Below the pieces are notes generated by a model, which saw only the letters and a program-made list of their open reading frames with translations, ran no database searches and was not told the origin of the DNA. A program made the position numbers and the translations under genes. A DNA stretch of 64,000 nt, taken from positions 1 through 64,000 of the forward strand of contig JAKSQK010000002.1 of the NCBI GenBank assembly GCA_024404145.1, read 5' to 3'. Origin of the DNA: Clostridia bacterium (lineage in GTDB: Bacteria > Bacillota > Clostridia > Oscillospirales > Acutalibacteraceae). Below, in pieces: positions 27,337-39,927 of the stretch (positions are counted from its first letter, which is position 1; the number at the start of each line of letters is the position of its first letter).

Positions 27337-28882
27337 AACTTATATCGGGGATTTTTTCTCCGTTTGCAAGTTTTTTGGTATATCTTATCAGTTTATCAAT
27401 TTTTGAAGACTGAATTTTTCCGATAGGTTTGCCGTTTATCGAATATTGATATTTTGTATCGCTCGATTTTTCAAAATCAACATAAACGGGTTTATCGTCG
27501 GAAAGATTAAAGGTAAGTCTTACCGTATCGCTCTTATCGGTTTTGCCGACCGAATAGTCGTAGCAACCGAATGTAAGAACATACTTATAAAGGTTTTGGA
27601 AAGAAGAACAGTCGATTTTCTTATCCTTTAATGTAATATCATACCTATCTTCGCTTGTATCGCTGTCGGGCTTTTTCTTTATTGCAAAATCATAGGTTTT
27701 ATTCTCGGCGGTAATTCCGAAACTCTTTAATTTATCAATGTTAAAAAGGCAAATTACAGAGGAATAAAACTTTGTCGGGTCGCCGCTTAAAATATCGGGT
27801 ATATTTTCCGCTTCAACCTTATAAATAAGGTTTCCCACCGAAGAAACAGCGGCATAACTGCCGTCATTTTGGATTTTATAACTTTGATAAACGGTTTTTG
27901 CGCCGAGTTTCATTTTAATCGTAAAATCGGGACTGTTAAGCCCGAATTTTTTAAGCGCATTTTTATCCGTTTCATAAGAATAAGCGCCACTTGCGGTTAC
28001 GCCGTTTTGAAACAACTCGATGATTTTATCAATATTATCGGCATAATGCTCCTGCGGAGAAACAACCTTATAGGGAATATATTCCGAGAATGATTTATCG
28101 GTATTTTCGGTAACAACAACGGGATTTTTATACCTATCCCCCGAAATTGTAAGCATATCGAATTTTGATAAAGTTCCGTCGGTATAATAACCGTCAAACT
28201 CCGAAGAGTCAAGAGCGGGGATATTGTCGGCAAGAGCAAAATCAAGTTTATCGAAAATCAAATCCTGCTTAACCGAATTTTCAACAAGATAGATTTTATC
28301 CGATGTTGAAAGTTTGAGGTAACAACCCGTATTATCGGGCGAATCGCCACCCAAATAAACGGCAGTTTTGCTATTATCGTCCATCGTTATTTCAGCATAG
28401 ATTTTCGGATTTTCGAGTCCGCAGTCCTTTTCGCTTTTTTCGGTTATCTCCCGTATTGCGCTTATCATACTTGCGGAACTTACCTTAGCCGAAACAAGAT
28501 AAGGGTCTATAAGATTTTTATTAACCCCTTCAACATACCATGTCTTACTGTCTTCGCCGTCTTCCGTATCGCTTTTTGAAATTTCGCTTTTAAGAGTATA
28601 AGTTCCGTTTTGGTTGGTTATCGAAACACTCGAAATCTTATCGGTATCCAAATCCAAAACATCTATGGTTTCAATTTCCTTTTGCGAGGAGTTTTCTTCC
28701 TTTTCGGGAATAAACTTTATAACGGCAAATGTTCCGAATGAAAGCAGCGCAACCGAAAGCAAAGCCGCAACTATTTTAGTCCATAATTTTTTGCTTTTCA
28801 GCGCCTTTTTTTCCGTTTCTTTTAAGCCGTCTTGCGAAGGATTTTGTTCGATTAAATTATCATCGTTGAAAAAATCGCTCAT
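27335..28882 (-). CDS. DUF4340-domain membrane-anchored protein of the Gld-type ABC system
   Basis: A protein of 515 aa. An Asp/Glu/Lys-rich cytoplasmic N-terminus, one membrane helix (about residues 34-55), then a large extracellular beta-rich region of two related halves, in keeping with DUF4340. It is the last gene of a four-gene operon with an ABC ATPase, an ABC-2 permease and a GldG-like protein; such quartets are common in Firmicutes, but the transported substrate is unknown. It starts 3 bases after the gldG-like stop. Confidence 0.75.
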   Translation of the reverse strand: MSDFFNDDNLIEQNPSQDGLKETEKKALKSKKLWTKIVAALLSVALLSFGTFAVIKFIPEKEENSSQKEIETIDVLDLDTDKISSVSITNQNGTYTLKSEISKSDTEDGEDSKTWYVEGVNKNLIDPYLVSAKVSSASMISAIREITEKSEKDCGLENPKIYAEITMDDNSKTAVYLGGDSPDNTGCYLKLSTSDKIYLVENSVKQDLIFDKLDFALADNIPALDSSEFDGYYTDGTLSKFDMLTISGDRYKNPVVVTENTDKSFSEYIPYKVVSPQEHYADNIDKIIELFQNGVTASGAYSYETDKNALKKFGLNSPDFTIKMKLGAKTVYQSYKIQNDGSYAAVSSVGNLIYKVEAENIPDILSGDPTKFYSSVICLFNIDKLKSFGITAENKTYDFAIKKKPDSDTSEDRYDITLKDKKIDCSSFQNLYKYVLTFGCYDYSVGKTDKSDTVRLTFNLSDDKPVYVDFEKSSDTKYQYSINGKPIGKIQSSKIDKLIRYTKKLANGEKIPDIS

Positions 28883-28885
28883 AAA

Positions 28886-30529
28886 TTAACTGTTCCTTCT
28901 TTTAATAAAGGTTATTATGCCGATGGCAATCATAACAATCGGCAACAAGATTATAAACAGAATAACAACAATATTCGAAGACCTCTGCGTTACCGACTCG
29001 GCGAAACTCTCGTTTTCAATACTTTTTGTTACAAAGGATATTTCGCTTTTTTCTCCGCCACAAGCCCTTTCGGCAACGGCAAGAGTTAAATTCTTATTTG
29101 AGAACGACTCTTCGTTATAAACAGAGGATAAGAAATCGGCGCTCGAAAAAGCGATAACATAACTCTTTGCTTCTTTCGTTCCGTCGATATATGATAGTTT
29201 TTGCGACTGAATACAGCTGTAATAATTTTTCTTTTCATATTTATCGGTATCCTTAAAGTCGCTTGAAGAGCCCTTGGGAGCCGCAATAGTTGTAGTACTT
29301 GTTGTCGTCAGCGCCGTTACAGTTAAGTTTTCTCTCGTTTCAAAAGCGGTGCTGAGCGGAACATTGTTATCGGTTACGCAAAGCATATCGGCGGTAAGAC
29401 TGTCTAACGCAGTATCGCCCGAAATGAGCGCAGTCGGCTTTCCTTCAACATGATAGCCGTCGCTTGTTTCGAAAACAGTTCCGTTTTCAACCGTTATGCC
29501 GTAACTTTCAAGAAAATCATACAAGTTTGTAAGATACGGAGCATTTACATTTGCAAAGAATATAATTCCTTTGCCGAGTTTGCTGTCATTATCAATAAAT
29601 TCCGATAAAACCTTTATTTCATCGGCGGTATAGTCGCTTGTAGGCGCGGGAATGACAACGCTGTCGAAATCGTGCGAAATTTTTGTTAAAACCTTATCTT
29701 CAACGGTTTTGATTTCAAAATTGTTATCGGTCAAAAGAGTTTTATAATCGGCGGTAACATCTGCCGATGTATGACAAGTTAAGAACGCAACCTTTTTAGT
29801 TTTATTGCTTTGAACATAAGAAATTGCACCCGTTAGGGCATTCTCGATATTATTTCCCGTAATAGTAGCCGAAGTAACGCCGTATGCCGAATAGGTATCA
29901 TCGGTTTCGGTTTGGTAAACATCGGCAAATTTCAAAACCTTTGTTCTGGTAGATTTGCCAACGGTTGCCGAAACGATAATATCGCCGTAGGTTGGGTTTT
30001 CGTTTACGAATTTAGAGGAAATTTCCATAAACTTGCTTGTTTGCGGGTCAATATACTGAATATTTATCTTGTCGGTCAAATTAGAGTATTTATCTATAAT
30101 TTTAAGGGTCTGCGCATAATAATCTTCTCCGCTGTCCGAAACATTATACTGATTTGCGGCATAATAGCCCATATAGTTCGGATACTCGTCTTTTGAACTG
30201 CAAAGAATAATATCAACATTGTTCTTTATATTCTTTATATAGTCAACATTTTCTGCCGATAAAGAGTTTTTCTTATCCTTCGAAAAATCATATTCGAGCG
30301 TAACCCTTTTAGACAAAGCGCCGACAAGAATATTGAAAACAACAATTCCCGCAAGAACAATGGCGGTAATTGCAACCGAATAACTGCCTTTTTTAAGAAG
30401 CGCCTCATTCCTAATCTTTTTCGGCTTAACCTTCTTTGTTTCTTCAATTATTTCTTCTAAATTTTCATTTTCGGTCTTACTTTCGGTTTCGAGCTCTGTT
30501 TCGAGTTCGTTTATCTTTTTCTCGTCCAT
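28886..30529 (-). CDS. GldG-like ABC auxiliary membrane protein
   Basis: A protein of about 547 aa. A Glu/Lys-rich cytoplasmic start, a membrane helix, an extracellular region resembling the GldG/IFT52-like fold, and a C-terminal membrane helix (IVVILFIILLPIVMIAIGIITF) with a basic tail. The ATG at 30529 is chosen because AAAGGAGG sits 7 bases before it; the longer frame from 30565 lacks this. GldG works with GldA and GldF in Bacteroidetes gliding; in Clostridia the homologues have no gliding role established. Confidence 0.75.
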   Translation of the reverse strand: MDEKKINELETELETESKTENENLEEIIEETKKVKPKKIRNEALLKKGSYSVAITAIVLAGIVVFNILVGALSKRVTLEYDFSKDKKNSLSAENVDYIKNIKNNVDIILCSSKDEYPNYMGYYAANQYNVSDSGEDYYAQTLKIIDKYSNLTDKINIQYIDPQTSKFMEISSKFVNENPTYGDIIVSATVGKSTRTKVLKFADVYQTETDDTYSAYGVTSATITGNNIENALTGAISYVQSNKTKKVAFLTCHTSADVTADYKTLLTDNNFEIKTVEDKVLTKISHDFDSVVIPAPTSDYTADEIKVLSEFIDNDSKLGKGIIFFANVNAPYLTNLYDFLESYGITVENGTVFETSDGYHVEGKPTALISGDTALDSLTADMLCVTDNNVPLSTAFETRENLTVTALTTTSTTTIAAPKGSSSDFKDTDKYEKKNYYSCIQSQKLSYIDGTKEAKSYVIAFSSADFLSSVYNEESFSNKNLTLAVAERACGGEKSEISFVTKSIENESFAESVTQRSSNIVVILFIILLPIVMIAIGIITFIKRRNS

Positions 30530-30542
30530 TTTTTTACCTCCT

Positions 30543-31244
30543 TTAAGACCATCTTCTCTTTTCAAGCGAACGAACGCTTAAAAAGATGAAAGCCGCAATA
30601 ATACTTAAAAAATACACAACATCCGGAATGCTGAAAACATTTTCGCTAAACGATTCCGAAGCCGAAACGAAGGCGGCTTTTTCAAGAATTGTTGAGAAAA
30701 ATGTATTATTAACCATAGTCGCAAAATTCGACATATAGATAACAATAATATTTATAACAAGCGTTAGTATGGCCGAAACAACGGGGCTTTCGGTAAGGCA
30801 GGAAATAAACATTCCGATAGAAATAAGCGCTCCGCCCAAAAGGAACATTCCGAAAAGCGCATAAATATAACTGAAAACATTAACGCTTATTTTAGTTGCA
30901 ATTATAATTTCAAAAATAACGGTCGGCGCAAAGGAAAGCGCAAATACCGCAAATGCCGCAAAAAACTTGCCGAGAACGATAGAAATTAACTTTACGGGGG
31001 CGGTTATAAGCGCTTGGTCAACCTTTTGGCGCCTATCCTCACTCATAAGTTTCATCGTTAGTATAGGCATTGTAAATACCGATACGATAGACATTGCCAT
31101 TATAACCGTTTCGATACTCGGTATTCCGCTCTTATAAATTGCCGAAAAGAAGAGGCCCAAAAAGAAATAATAAGCCGCCAAAATAATAAAACCGATAGGT
31201 GTTTGAAAATAAGATTTGAATTCTCGTTTGAATATTGCGTTCAT
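30543..31244 (-). CDS. ABC-2 type permease (GldF-like)
   Basis: A protein of 233 aa with six predicted helices and the N-terminal FKREFKSYFQTPIGFIILAAYYF typical of GldF-like permeases. It follows the ATPase gene with a one-base stop/start overlap. It would form the membrane channel of the exporter with the ATPase. Substrate unknown. Confidence 0.82.
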   Translation of the reverse strand: MNAIFKREFKSYFQTPIGFIILAAYYFFLGLFFSAIYKSGIPSIETVIMAMSIVSVFTMPILTMKLMSEDRRQKVDQALITAPVKLISIVLGKFFAAFAVFALSFAPTVIFEIIIATKISVNVFSYIYALFGMFLLGGALISIGMFISCLTESPVVSAILTLVINIIVIYMSNFATMVNNTFFSTILEKAAFVSASESFSENVFSIPDVVYFLSIIAAFIFLSVRSLEKRRWS

Positions 31245-32242
31245 TATTCTTCCTCCTTTGTTTCGTTTTCAGCAATTATATTATCGCCCAAAAGTTTTTT
31301 GAGTTCGCTGTCGTCCGCTTCGGTAAGGCGCAGGAAGATTTGTTCGAGCGACATAGCATTATTTTTAAGAGAAAGCATTTTCTTGCCCGAAGATACAACC
31401 TTATCAAAAACATCTGCTCTTATATCCTTATCGTTTTCGGGTTCAATGAGAAAATCGCAGGTTCCCTTTTCAAAACTGCCGAGCGAAGTTACATTTGCAA
31501 CGCCGTTTATGCCTTTAAGAACTTCCGTCATATCCTGCTCATTGCAGATAATTCGGGCAACAAGCGAACGGTCGCTTGAAAGTTTTGCGGAAAGATTATC
31601 GGCGGTATCATCTGCGATAATCTGCCCACGGTTTATAATAATAACCCTCTTGCAAATTGCCTGAATTTCCGAAAGGATATGAGATGAAAGAATAATTGTA
31701 TGATTTCTTCCGAGTTTTTCAATAAGATTTCGGATTTCTATAATTTGTTTCGGGTCAAGACCTACGGTCGGCTCATCTAAAATCAAAACATCGGGGTTTC
31801 CGATAAGCGCTCCCGCAAATCCTACTCTTTGGCGGTAACCTTTTGAGAGATTTTTTATGAGTCGGTTTTGAACCGTATCAATTTTAACAAGTTTTAATAC
31901 TTCGTCAATATGCGCTTTTTTCGGGAATTTAACCTTCTTCAAATCATAGATGAATCCCAAGTATTCCCTAACCTTCATATCGGTATAAAGAGGCGGAATT
32001 TCGGGCAAATATCCGATTTTTCTCTTTGCATCTTCGGGATATTCGGTTATATCAAAACCGTCGATTATAACCTTGCCTTTTGTCATCGAAAGGTAACCCG
32101 TTAAAATATTCATAATGGTTGACTTTCCGGCACCGTTAGGTCCCAAAAATCCGATTACCTCGCCTTTTTCTATGTTAAAGCTAACATCGTCAACCGCAAG
32201 ATGGTTTCCGTATCTTTTTGAAAGTCCGGTAACATTTATCAT
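31244..32242 (-). CDS. ABC transporter ATP-binding protein (GldA-like)
   Basis: An ATPase of 332 aa with Walker A GPNGAGKST, signature LSKGYRQRVGFA, Walker B VLILDEPTVGLD and the C-terminal ~100-residue extension common to ABC-2 exporter ATPases. First gene of the operon, with GGAGGAG before the ATG. Confidence 0.88.
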   Translation of the reverse strand: MINVTGLSKRYGNHLAVDDVSFNIEKGEVIGFLGPNGAGKSTIMNILTGYLSMTKGKVIIDGFDITEYPEDAKRKIGYLPEIPPLYTDMKVREYLGFIYDLKKVKFPKKAHIDEVLKLVKIDTVQNRLIKNLSKGYRQRVGFAGALIGNPDVLILDEPTVGLDPKQIIEIRNLIEKLGRNHTIILSSHILSEIQAICKRVIIINRGQIIADDTADNLSAKLSSDRSLVARIICNEQDMTEVLKGINGVANVTSLGSFEKGTCDFLIEPENDKDIRADVFDKVVSSGKKMLSLKNNAMSLEQIFLRLTEADDSELKKLLGDNIIAENETKEEE

Positions 32243-32268
32243 TAAAACTCCTCCAAAGCTAAATATTA

Positions 32269-32297
32269 TTTATATCGTATCAGATAATTGTAAACAA
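32269..32297 (-). promoter_or_regulatory. Possible promoter of the Gld-type ABC operon
   Basis: TTGTTT (32292-32297), 17-base spacer, TATAAA (32269-32274) on the minus strand, about 25 bases before the first gene. The match is moderate. Confidence 0.4.
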
Positions 32298-32354
32298 AAT
32301 ATTAACTTGTCTATAATCCCTTAAATTATATATCATTTTTAGAAAATATACAAT

Positions 32355-32394
32355 AAAAAAATGATGTTTTAAGAATAAAATCTTAAAACATCAT
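32355..32394 (-). terminator. Terminator of the lacZ operon
   Basis: Inverted repeat GATGTTTTAAGA...TCTTAAAACATC followed by ATTTTTTTATTG on the minus strand. Confidence 0.8.
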
Positions 32395-32401
32395 CAAAAA
32401 T

Positions 32402-32476
32402 CAAACATCAAGTTCGGGTTTTTTTGCACTTAAATTTTCTGTTTCTTCTCCCGTTATTATGTCCCCCAAAAGCACA
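32402..32476 (-). pseudogene. Possible short coding remnant after lacZ
   Basis: Directly downstream of the lacZ stop, in another frame, an open stretch reads LLGDIITGEETENLSA and continues to a TGA at about 32402. The DIITGEE pattern resembles the C-terminal end of some glycoside hydrolases (for example the DLLTGEE motif near the end of GH42 enzymes). No proper start or ribosome-binding site is seen. It may be the leftover end of a decayed gene or chance. Confidence 0.25.
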
Positions 32477-35311
<2,835 letters not shown>

Positions 35312-35318
35312 TCAAAAA

Positions 35319-37463
35319 TCACTTAACTTTAATTGTAATTTTCCTTTGGGTTAAACAGTTTTCTCCGATAAAGATTTCAATTTCGCCTTTTTCGACAACA
35401 TATTCGCCGTTTGGCATATAAAATCCTAAATCTTCAAAACCTATTTCAAAATCTATATTTGCGGTTTCGTTCTTATTTATAAGAACTTTCTTATATGCTT
35501 TAAGTTCTTTAATCGGCCTCATCATCGAAGCCAACTTGTCGTGAATGTAAAGCTGAACGGTTTCTTTGCCGTTAAATCCGCCGATGTTTTTAACATCTAT
35601 GCTAATGCTGAATTTCTTGCCGTTTTTAAGGTCTTGCAGTGATATTTCCTTATTTTCGCATTTAATATCGCCATAGGAAAACTCGGTATAAGAAAGACCG
35701 TAACCAAACGGATAATAAGGTGTTGCAAGACTGTCAATATAACATTCTCCGGCGTTTTCGCCATAGTAACAGTTAACCGGTCTTCCGCTTGAAGTTACAT
35801 TGTAATACATTGGGATATGAGTTGCTTTTCTGACCGCCGTCATCGGCATTCTGCCCGAAGGAACGGCATCGCCGCAGATAATATCGGCAACTGCATTCGC
35901 AACCTCGCTTCCGCCATGCCAAGCATAAATCAAAGCGTCAAAATTATCTGCTATGCCCTGCATCTCAATAGGTCTTCCGCAAAAAAGAACGCCGACAACC
36001 TTTTTACCGGTTGATTTTGCTTTTTCAATAAGCAATTTTTGTTCGGGAAGAAGCGAAATATCCGAAACAGCTCGGTGTTCGCCGGTTGAAGACCAGCTCT
36101 CGCCTAAACATAATACCGCAACATCGCTGTTGTAAAGCCATTTAAGCGAACTGTCCCAAGAAAGTCCCGTTCCGCCGACATCGTGAATTGTTCCGCTCAT
36201 TTTCGCTTTCATTGCTTCATACATATTCGGTGTTTCTTCAACCTTGCCGTCGAGCATCCATGAGCCGAGCAAACTTCTTTTCTCATAAACGAAAGGTCCT
36301 GCCAGACCGATATTTGCCGATTTATCAAGCGGCAAAACACCGTCGTTTTTAAGAAGAACTATTGATTCACAAGCCATTTCCTTTGCATCTTGCCTATGCT
36401 TGTTTATATCGTATTTTTCTTGTTTGCAATAGGGGTTTTCAAAAAGTCCTATGATAAGTTTAACCCTTAAAACTCGCCTTACCGCATTATCAAGCGTTTC
36501 TTCCGAAACCCTGCCCGATTCAATAAGTTTTTCGAGTTTATCAATATAAATCTTATCATGCATATCCATATCAAGACCGGCATTAAGCGCAAGTTCTGCG
36601 CAGTCGGCATCGTTTTCGGCAACACCCTGACGGATAAGTTGCACAATGGCATCATAGTCGGAAACGACAAAGCCATCAAATCCCAAACGGTTTCTCAATA
36701 TCTCGGTTAAATAGTATTTGCTCGATGTTACGGGCTGTCCGCTGACATCGTTAAATGCCGACATAACGGTTTTGACACCTGCATCAATGGCGCTCTTAAA
36801 AGCAGGAAGATAATAGTTATTCAAAGAATAATCGGAAATTTCAGCTCTGTGATAATCTCTTCCGCCCTCGGAAGCGCCGTAACCGACAAAATGTTTCGCA
36901 CAGGCGAGTATTCTGTTTTTATCGGCGGGGTTTTCGCCTTGAAGTCCCTTTACCGCAGCGGCGGCAAACTTGGAACCTAAATACGGGTCTTCGCCCGTTC
37001 CTTCGATAATTCTTCCCCATCTCGGGTCTCTCGCCAAATCAAGCATGGGAGTAAATGTCCAATGAATACTGTCGTTTGAAGCTTCTTCGGCAATATCTTT
37101 ATAGCTTCTTTCGATAAGTTCCTCGTTAAAAGAAGCGGTCATGGCAAGAGGTATCGGGAAAACGGTTCTATGGCCGTGAATTACATCTCTACCGAAAAGG
37201 ATAGGTATTCCCGAACGGCTTTCCTCAACTGCTATTCTTTGAAGTTCGTTATAAAAATCAATGCTTATAGCGCCCTGCGCATCGTTACCGGCGGTAGCGC
37301 CGACCGACATCAAGATAGAACCTATCTCGCCGTTTCTAACCTGTTCCTTAAAACTCTCGGCATCGCCGTCTACGGGTGTTTCCTGCTGATTTAACTGCCC
37401 GATTTTTTCTTTAAGGGTTAAGCCCGAAAGTATTTCTTCAATTCTTTTGTTAATGTCGTTCAT
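35319..37463 (-). CDS. GH3 beta-glucosidase (BglX-like)
   Basis: A protein of 714 aa: N-terminal TIM barrel, alpha/beta sandwich domain, and C-terminal fibronectin III-like domain (from about residue 600). The nucleophile aspartate is in FVVSDYDA (about residue 268); KHFVGYG and the GRD segment match the family. No signal peptide, unlike periplasmic BglX, so it is cytoplasmic. Likely cleaves beta-glucosides or related oligosaccharides; exact sugar is not readable from sequence. Confidence 0.88.
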   Translation of the reverse strand: MNDINKRIEEILSGLTLKEKIGQLNQQETPVDGDAESFKEQVRNGEIGSILMSVGATAGNDAQGAISIDFYNELQRIAVEESRSGIPILFGRDVIHGHRTVFPIPLAMTASFNEELIERSYKDIAEEASNDSIHWTFTPMLDLARDPRWGRIIEGTGEDPYLGSKFAAAAVKGLQGENPADKNRILACAKHFVGYGASEGGRDYHRAEISDYSLNNYYLPAFKSAIDAGVKTVMSAFNDVSGQPVTSSKYYLTEILRNRLGFDGFVVSDYDAIVQLIRQGVAENDADCAELALNAGLDMDMHDKIYIDKLEKLIESGRVSEETLDNAVRRVLRVKLIIGLFENPYCKQEKYDINKHRQDAKEMACESIVLLKNDGVLPLDKSANIGLAGPFVYEKRSLLGSWMLDGKVEETPNMYEAMKAKMSGTIHDVGGTGLSWDSSLKWLYNSDVAVLCLGESWSSTGEHRAVSDISLLPEQKLLIEKAKSTGKKVVGVLFCGRPIEMQGIADNFDALIYAWHGGSEVANAVADIICGDAVPSGRMPMTAVRKATHIPMYYNVTSSGRPVNCYYGENAGECYIDSLATPYYPFGYGLSYTEFSYGDIKCENKEISLQDLKNGKKFSISIDVKNIGGFNGKETVQLYIHDKLASMMRPIKELKAYKKVLINKNETANIDFEIGFEDLGFYMPNGEYVVEKGEIEIFIGENCLTQRKITIKVK

Positions 37464-37498
37464 AATCTTTAACCGTCCTTATAAATTTGCCTGAAAAC

Positions 37499-38413
37499 TT
37501 AAAGTTTGCCGTATCTTTCCTCTAAAATATTCTTCATTACCTTAACGGCAAAATCGGCAGTTTCAATTTGGAATTTTTTGCTGAAATGATGAAGACTGCA
37601 TTCCATATTGTAAATACCGTTATATCCGATTTCATCAAGCGCCGAAAAAACATCGTCCCAGTCGATAGTTCCGGTTTTGGGGATTTTATGCTGGTCGGTA
37701 AATGTATCGTTATCATTGAGATGCAAAACAGTAACCTCGCTTCCGAGTCTTCTTATAACATCGGCAGGAGTTGGGTTGCCGTAGCGCATCGCCTTATTTG
37801 AATGGCCCGTATCAACGCAAATTGTAAAGTAATCTTTATATTCTTCGATTTTCTTGACATTTTTATATGCTTCTTCAAATTCGTTTATATCGCCGAAAAA
37901 GTCAACTGCCGAAAATCTTACCGCATCTCCGAATGTTTCGGTTGCGATTTTAACGCCGGTTTCCTTCGCAAACGGCAACATTCTTGTCCACATATCAAGA
38001 CTTAAATCCTGCATAAGTTTTCTATCGGGGTTAGCGCCCAAAAAAATCGAAGTTGCATTATGGATAACGCAAACGGGGGCGCCGAGCGTCTTTGTTGCTA
38101 TAAGATCAAGACGGGTGTTTTCGATAAGCGCATCGTCTTCCGCTTTTATGTTTCTGAAACCGGGAAGTTTTCCATGGGTTTGACCGATTATAATACCGAG
38201 TTTTTCGGCATATTCTCTAAGTTCGGAATAATATTCAATAACGGCATTCTCGCCCTTTGCATAAAGCGAATCCTTATTGCGATAATCGTTAAATTCGAAT
38301 TCGAGGGTAAAATCGGCAGAGTCGGCGCCGACTTCCGAAACAATTTCGAGCGCTCTTTTATCGCCGTAATACTCCTGCAAACCGCAGATTGAAATACCTA
38401 TTTGTTTTTTCAT
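37499..38413 (-). CDS. Sugar phosphate isomerase/epimerase-like TIM-barrel protein
   Basis: A protein of 304 aa of the AP-endonuclease-2/xylose-isomerase-like superfamily. Metal-site segments ATETFGDAVRF, VDTGHSNKAM, LHLNDND and YNMECSLHHF are visible in order, supporting an active isomerase or epimerase. The leader resembles the shared leader element. It is second in the operon, after the metallophosphoesterase gene. Substrate unknown. Confidence 0.8.
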   Translation of the reverse strand: MKKQIGISICGLQEYYGDKRALEIVSEVGADSADFTLEFEFNDYRNKDSLYAKGENAVIEYYSELREYAEKLGIIIGQTHGKLPGFRNIKAEDDALIENTRLDLIATKTLGAPVCVIHNATSIFLGANPDRKLMQDLSLDMWTRMLPFAKETGVKIATETFGDAVRFSAVDFFGDINEFEEAYKNVKKIEEYKDYFTICVDTGHSNKAMRYGNPTPADVIRRLGSEVTVLHLNDNDTFTDQHKIPKTGTIDWDDVFSALDEIGYNGIYNMECSLHHFSKKFQIETADFAVKVMKNILEERYGKL

Positions 38414-38450
38414 AAAATCACCGTTTCTTTCTTATAAGCATAAAATGCGA
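38411..38450 (-). repeat. Shared leader element, copy 3 (variant)
   Basis: On the minus strand ATCGCATTTTATGCTTATAA is followed by GAAAGAAACGGTGATTTTATG, ending on the start codon. It differs from the others by one substitution and one deleted T in the core. The upstream ATCGCATTTT is shared with copy 4. Confidence 0.6.
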
Positions 38451-38459
38451 TAAAAATTA

Positions 38460-39548
38460 TCATTGTTTTTTAATGTTTTCGGTTAAAAGATTTTTACCGC
38501 AACTATCTAAAATATCAACTTTAATATTGTTTTTCGAAAACTCAAATCCCGCTCCGACAAAATAGTTATCTTTAATATCGGAACCTATAACAAGCGGACA
38601 GGGCTGACCTAAATGGTCAAAATCCTCGCCCTCGTATTTGATGAAAACACCGTGGATATGACCGCAAATCATAAGGTCGGGCTTTATATTATCTTTGAGA
38701 AGTTTTGCCCATTCGCCGAAGGTTTCCCTTTCGATATCAAAGGGCGGGTTTTGAAGATATGTAAACGGATTATGCGAAATAACAAGTCGGGTTTTAACTC
38801 CGCTTTCGGCATACTCGTTGCTTTTATTTTTGATAACCTCTTTTATAAATTCGGTTTGTTTTTCTCTGAACTGATGACAGGCAACCGTTTGACCGTATTC
38901 CTCGTGGCTGTCGTCTTTATCCTCTCCGCAGTCGAGAACTATTCCCCAAATACTGCCGAGGCGGAAGGTATAATATGTATTGAGATTTTCGCTCGGGGTA
39001 TATTCTGCTATCTTCTCGGCAAAAAAACCTCGAAGGTCGTGATTTCCCCTTGAAAAAACGATGGGTATTCTGCCCTTTGTTACCTTGGCGGCGATTTTAT
39101 AAATCGTATCAAAATTCTTTATGCTTCCGCTATGGTCGGGAATATCGCCGTTCATAATAAGAAAGTCCATCTTGCCGTATGCCTTTGCGGAATTTACAGG
39201 GCCCTCAACATAATTATGAGCATCGGCGATATGGAAAGCCCTTATCCCCGTTCTTTTGGTAACGGGACGGAATTTATAGGTTTTTTCGGTTGTCGGCTTG
39301 GAGGTCGGAAAATACGGTTTTCTTTCAATTAAAATTTTCTCGCAAACGGTATAACTTTTAGCGCTGTCAAGAACCTCCATCGGAACGGTAATTCTATGAA
39401 CGGTTGTAATTGAACGCATTATGCCGTTTAACTCATCATAATAGCATTTATCCCCGATTTTAACCCACATAAGCGACGGCTTTGATACGGGTACCATTAT
39501 TTGATAATTTTTTCCAACGGCAAAAACCGCCGGTGCTGTTTTTATCAT
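38460..39548 (-). CDS. Metallophosphoesterase (calcineurin-like)
   Basis: A protein of about 362 aa. An N-terminal beta-sandwich-like region (~100 residues) precedes a calcineurin-like domain with HIADAHN, MNGDIPDHSG, SRGNHDLRG, VISHNPF and ICGHIHG, the complete two-metal site. No signal peptide. The start is set at 39548, where GGTGAT lies 4 bases upstream; an earlier GTG frame is less likely. First gene of the lacZ operon. Substrate unknown. Confidence 0.8.
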   Translation of the reverse strand: MIKTAPAVFAVGKNYQIMVPVSKPSLMWVKIGDKCYYDELNGIMRSITTVHRITVPMEVLDSAKSYTVCEKILIERKPYFPTSKPTTEKTYKFRPVTKRTGIRAFHIADAHNYVEGPVNSAKAYGKMDFLIMNGDIPDHSGSIKNFDTIYKIAAKVTKGRIPIVFSRGNHDLRGFFAEKIAEYTPSENLNTYYTFRLGSIWGIVLDCGEDKDDSHEEYGQTVACHQFREKQTEFIKEVIKNKSNEYAESGVKTRLVISHNPFTYLQNPPFDIERETFGEWAKLLKDNIKPDLMICGHIHGVFIKYEGEDFDHLGQPCPLVIGSDIKDNYFVGAGFEFSKNNIKVDILDSCGKNLLTENIKKQ

Positions 39549-39587
39549 AAAAATCACCATTTCTTTCTAAAAGACACAAAATGCGAT
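39546..39587 (-). repeat. Shared leader element, copy 4
   Basis: On the minus strand CATCGCATTTTGTGTCTTTT is followed by AGAAAG and AAATGGTGATTTTTATG. The segment from TTTGTGTCTT onward closely matches the atpE leader 24 kb away. Confidence 0.7.
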
Positions 39588-39689
39588 GAAAATTCACCGA
39601 AACAGGCTCTTTTATAATTTGTCGGCATAAATTTTAACGCTGCAACCTCTTTTAACAAAGTAGAATATGCCAACATAATTATTCAATTT

Positions 39690-39718
39690 ATTATACCAAA
39701 TAACCCCCTTAAAATCAA
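39690..39718 (-). promoter_or_regulatory. Promoter of the metallophosphoesterase-lacZ operon
   Basis: TTGATT (39713-39718), 17-base spacer, TATAAT (39690-39695) on the minus strand. The leader is about 140 bases long and ends in the shared leader element. Confidence 0.65.
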
Positions 39719-39845
39719 GAAAATTAACGATATTTTTTATAAAAATCCCATAGATTTTGAAAAAGAATTTTATGCCCTTTTGAAAACGGCAAAATCAAAG
39801 AATTATGAGATTTGATTTTTTGTTTTTTGAGCCGATAAATGTAAC

Positions 39846-39881
39846 TTGTCGGTTGACAAATAGGATTTGCGGCAATATAAT
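39846..39881 (+). promoter_or_regulatory. Promoter of the PHP-GH20-SGNH operon with overlapping palindrome
   Basis: TTGACA (39853-39858), 17-base spacer, TATAAT (39876-39881). The -35 box is part of the inverted repeat TTGTC-GGTT-GACAA (39846-39859), a possible operator. The stretch 39719-39845 holds nothing else recognisable. Confidence 0.6.
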
Positions 39882-39927
39882 TACATATAGTTATAATTAT
39901 ATTTTTTATTTGGAGGCATTTTGCGAT

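Noticed and set aside
39805..39927. N-terminal extension of the PHP protein
   Set aside because: The stretch crosses the promoter and the translated sequence is not family-like; a good ribosome-binding site precedes the ATG at 39928.
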